Below, piece by piece: positions 21,532 through 21,792 of a DNA stretch of 21,792 bases. The notes under the pieces are model-generated. The model saw nothing but the letters and a program-made list of their open reading frames with translations. It was not told the origin of the DNA and did not search any database. Position 1 is the stretch's first letter, and each line of letters opens with the position of its first letter. A program made the translations under genes and the position numbers. The stretch comes from Alistipes sp. (GTDB lineage: Bacteria > Bacteroidota > Bacteroidia > Bacteroidales > Rikenellaceae), in assembly GCA_022511355.1 (NCBI GenBank), contig JAFLRS010000012.1:1-21792 (forward strand), in the 5' to 3' direction.

Positions 21532-21792
21532 TTATTTCATACAATCGGTTACGAACGGCAGGATAGCCAGATGGCGTGCGCGTTTAACGGCCTGAGCCAC
21601 TTTTTTCTGGAATTTCTGAGAAGTTCCGGTGAGGCGACGGGGCAGGATTTTGCCCTGTTCGTTGAGGAATTTCTTGAGAAATTCGCCGTCCTTGTAGTCT
21701 ACGTATTTGATGCCGAGTTTTTTGAAGCGGCAATACTTTTTCTTTTTGACGTCTACCGATACGGGATTGAGGTATCGGAGTTCGCCTGCCTG
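21532..21792 (-). CDS. rpsR: 30S ribosomal protein S18 (5' end outside window)
   Basis: Eighty-six codons plus stop are visible. The protein reads ...AGELRYLNPVSVDVKKKKYC, FKKLGIKYVDYKDGEFL, NEQGKILPRRLTGTSQKF, QKKVAQAVKRARHLAILP and ends FVTDCMK. These are S18 hallmarks, including the RRLTGTS block that contacts 16S rRNA. Only the first few residues are missing compared with the usual ~90-aa Bacteroidota S18. It is followed 18 bp later by rplI; rpsF is expected just outside the window. Confidence 0.97.
   Translation of the reverse strand, partial: QAGELRYLNPVSVDVKKKKYCRFKKLGIKYVDYKDGEFLKKFLNEQGKILPRRLTGTSQKFQKKVAQAVKRARHLAILPFVTDCMK

Noticed and set aside
1..21792. CRISPR arrays, tRNA or rRNA genes
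   Set aside because: No regularly spaced direct repeats and no cloverleaf or rRNA-like stretches were seen in the intergenic regions.

Overview
The window reads as a Bacteroidota chromosome, most likely a gut Bacteroidales close to Alistipes/Rikenellaceae (family-level inference). Most promoters I can place carry the Bacteroidota -7 box TAnnTTTG with a TTG about 19-20 bp upstream. The gene families also fit: an UpxY-type NusG paralogue, DUF4254, an archaeal/eukaryal-type prolyl-tRNA synthetase, and the rpsR-rplI pair. No tRNA, rRNA, CRISPR array or insertion sequence was seen.

Layout. 1-100: start of a small lipoprotein (minus strand, cut by the window edge). 126-244: a 119-bp element bounded by 24-bp inverted repeats. 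254-1498: hpf and a XerC/XerD-type recombinase (minus). 1619-2755: galactokinase (plus) with its own terminator, then a 121-aa orphan (plus). 3361-5495: rmuC - tsaE - SRPBCC operon (minus). 5599-6195: a uracil-DNA-glycosylase-superfamily protein (minus). 6356-15095: a nine-gene exopolysaccharide operon (minus). 15493-16977: proS (minus). 17059-19827: DUF4254 protein - GT9 glycosyltransferase - porin operon (minus). 19909-20919: secreted glucosaminidase with two LysM domains (plus). 21073-21792: rplI and the 3' part of rpsR (minus).

The main accessory content is the exopolysaccharide operon, which is tightly packed and mostly translationally coupled. In transcription order it encodes UpxY (processive antiterminator), a WecA/MraY-like sugar-1-phosphate transferase that primes undecaprenyl phosphate, a Wzx-type flippase, an EpsG-like Wzy polymerase, GT2, GT4 and GT2 glycosyltransferases, a hexapeptide acetyltransferase, and a polysaccharide deacetylase resembling those of exosortase-linked loci. 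This is a nearly complete Wzx/Wzy-dependent pathway. It lacks a recognisable Wza/Wzc exporter and a UpxZ. A strong promoter lies 139-169 bp upstream of upxY, and the leader contains a small hairpin that could be a recruitment or pause element. A 17-bp hairpin follows the last gene.

The second envelope cluster joins a DUF4254 protein, a heptosyltransferase-like GT9 enzyme and an outer-membrane porin through overlapping stops and starts. It is transcribed from a promoter that faces and overlaps the promoter of the LysM glucosaminidase.
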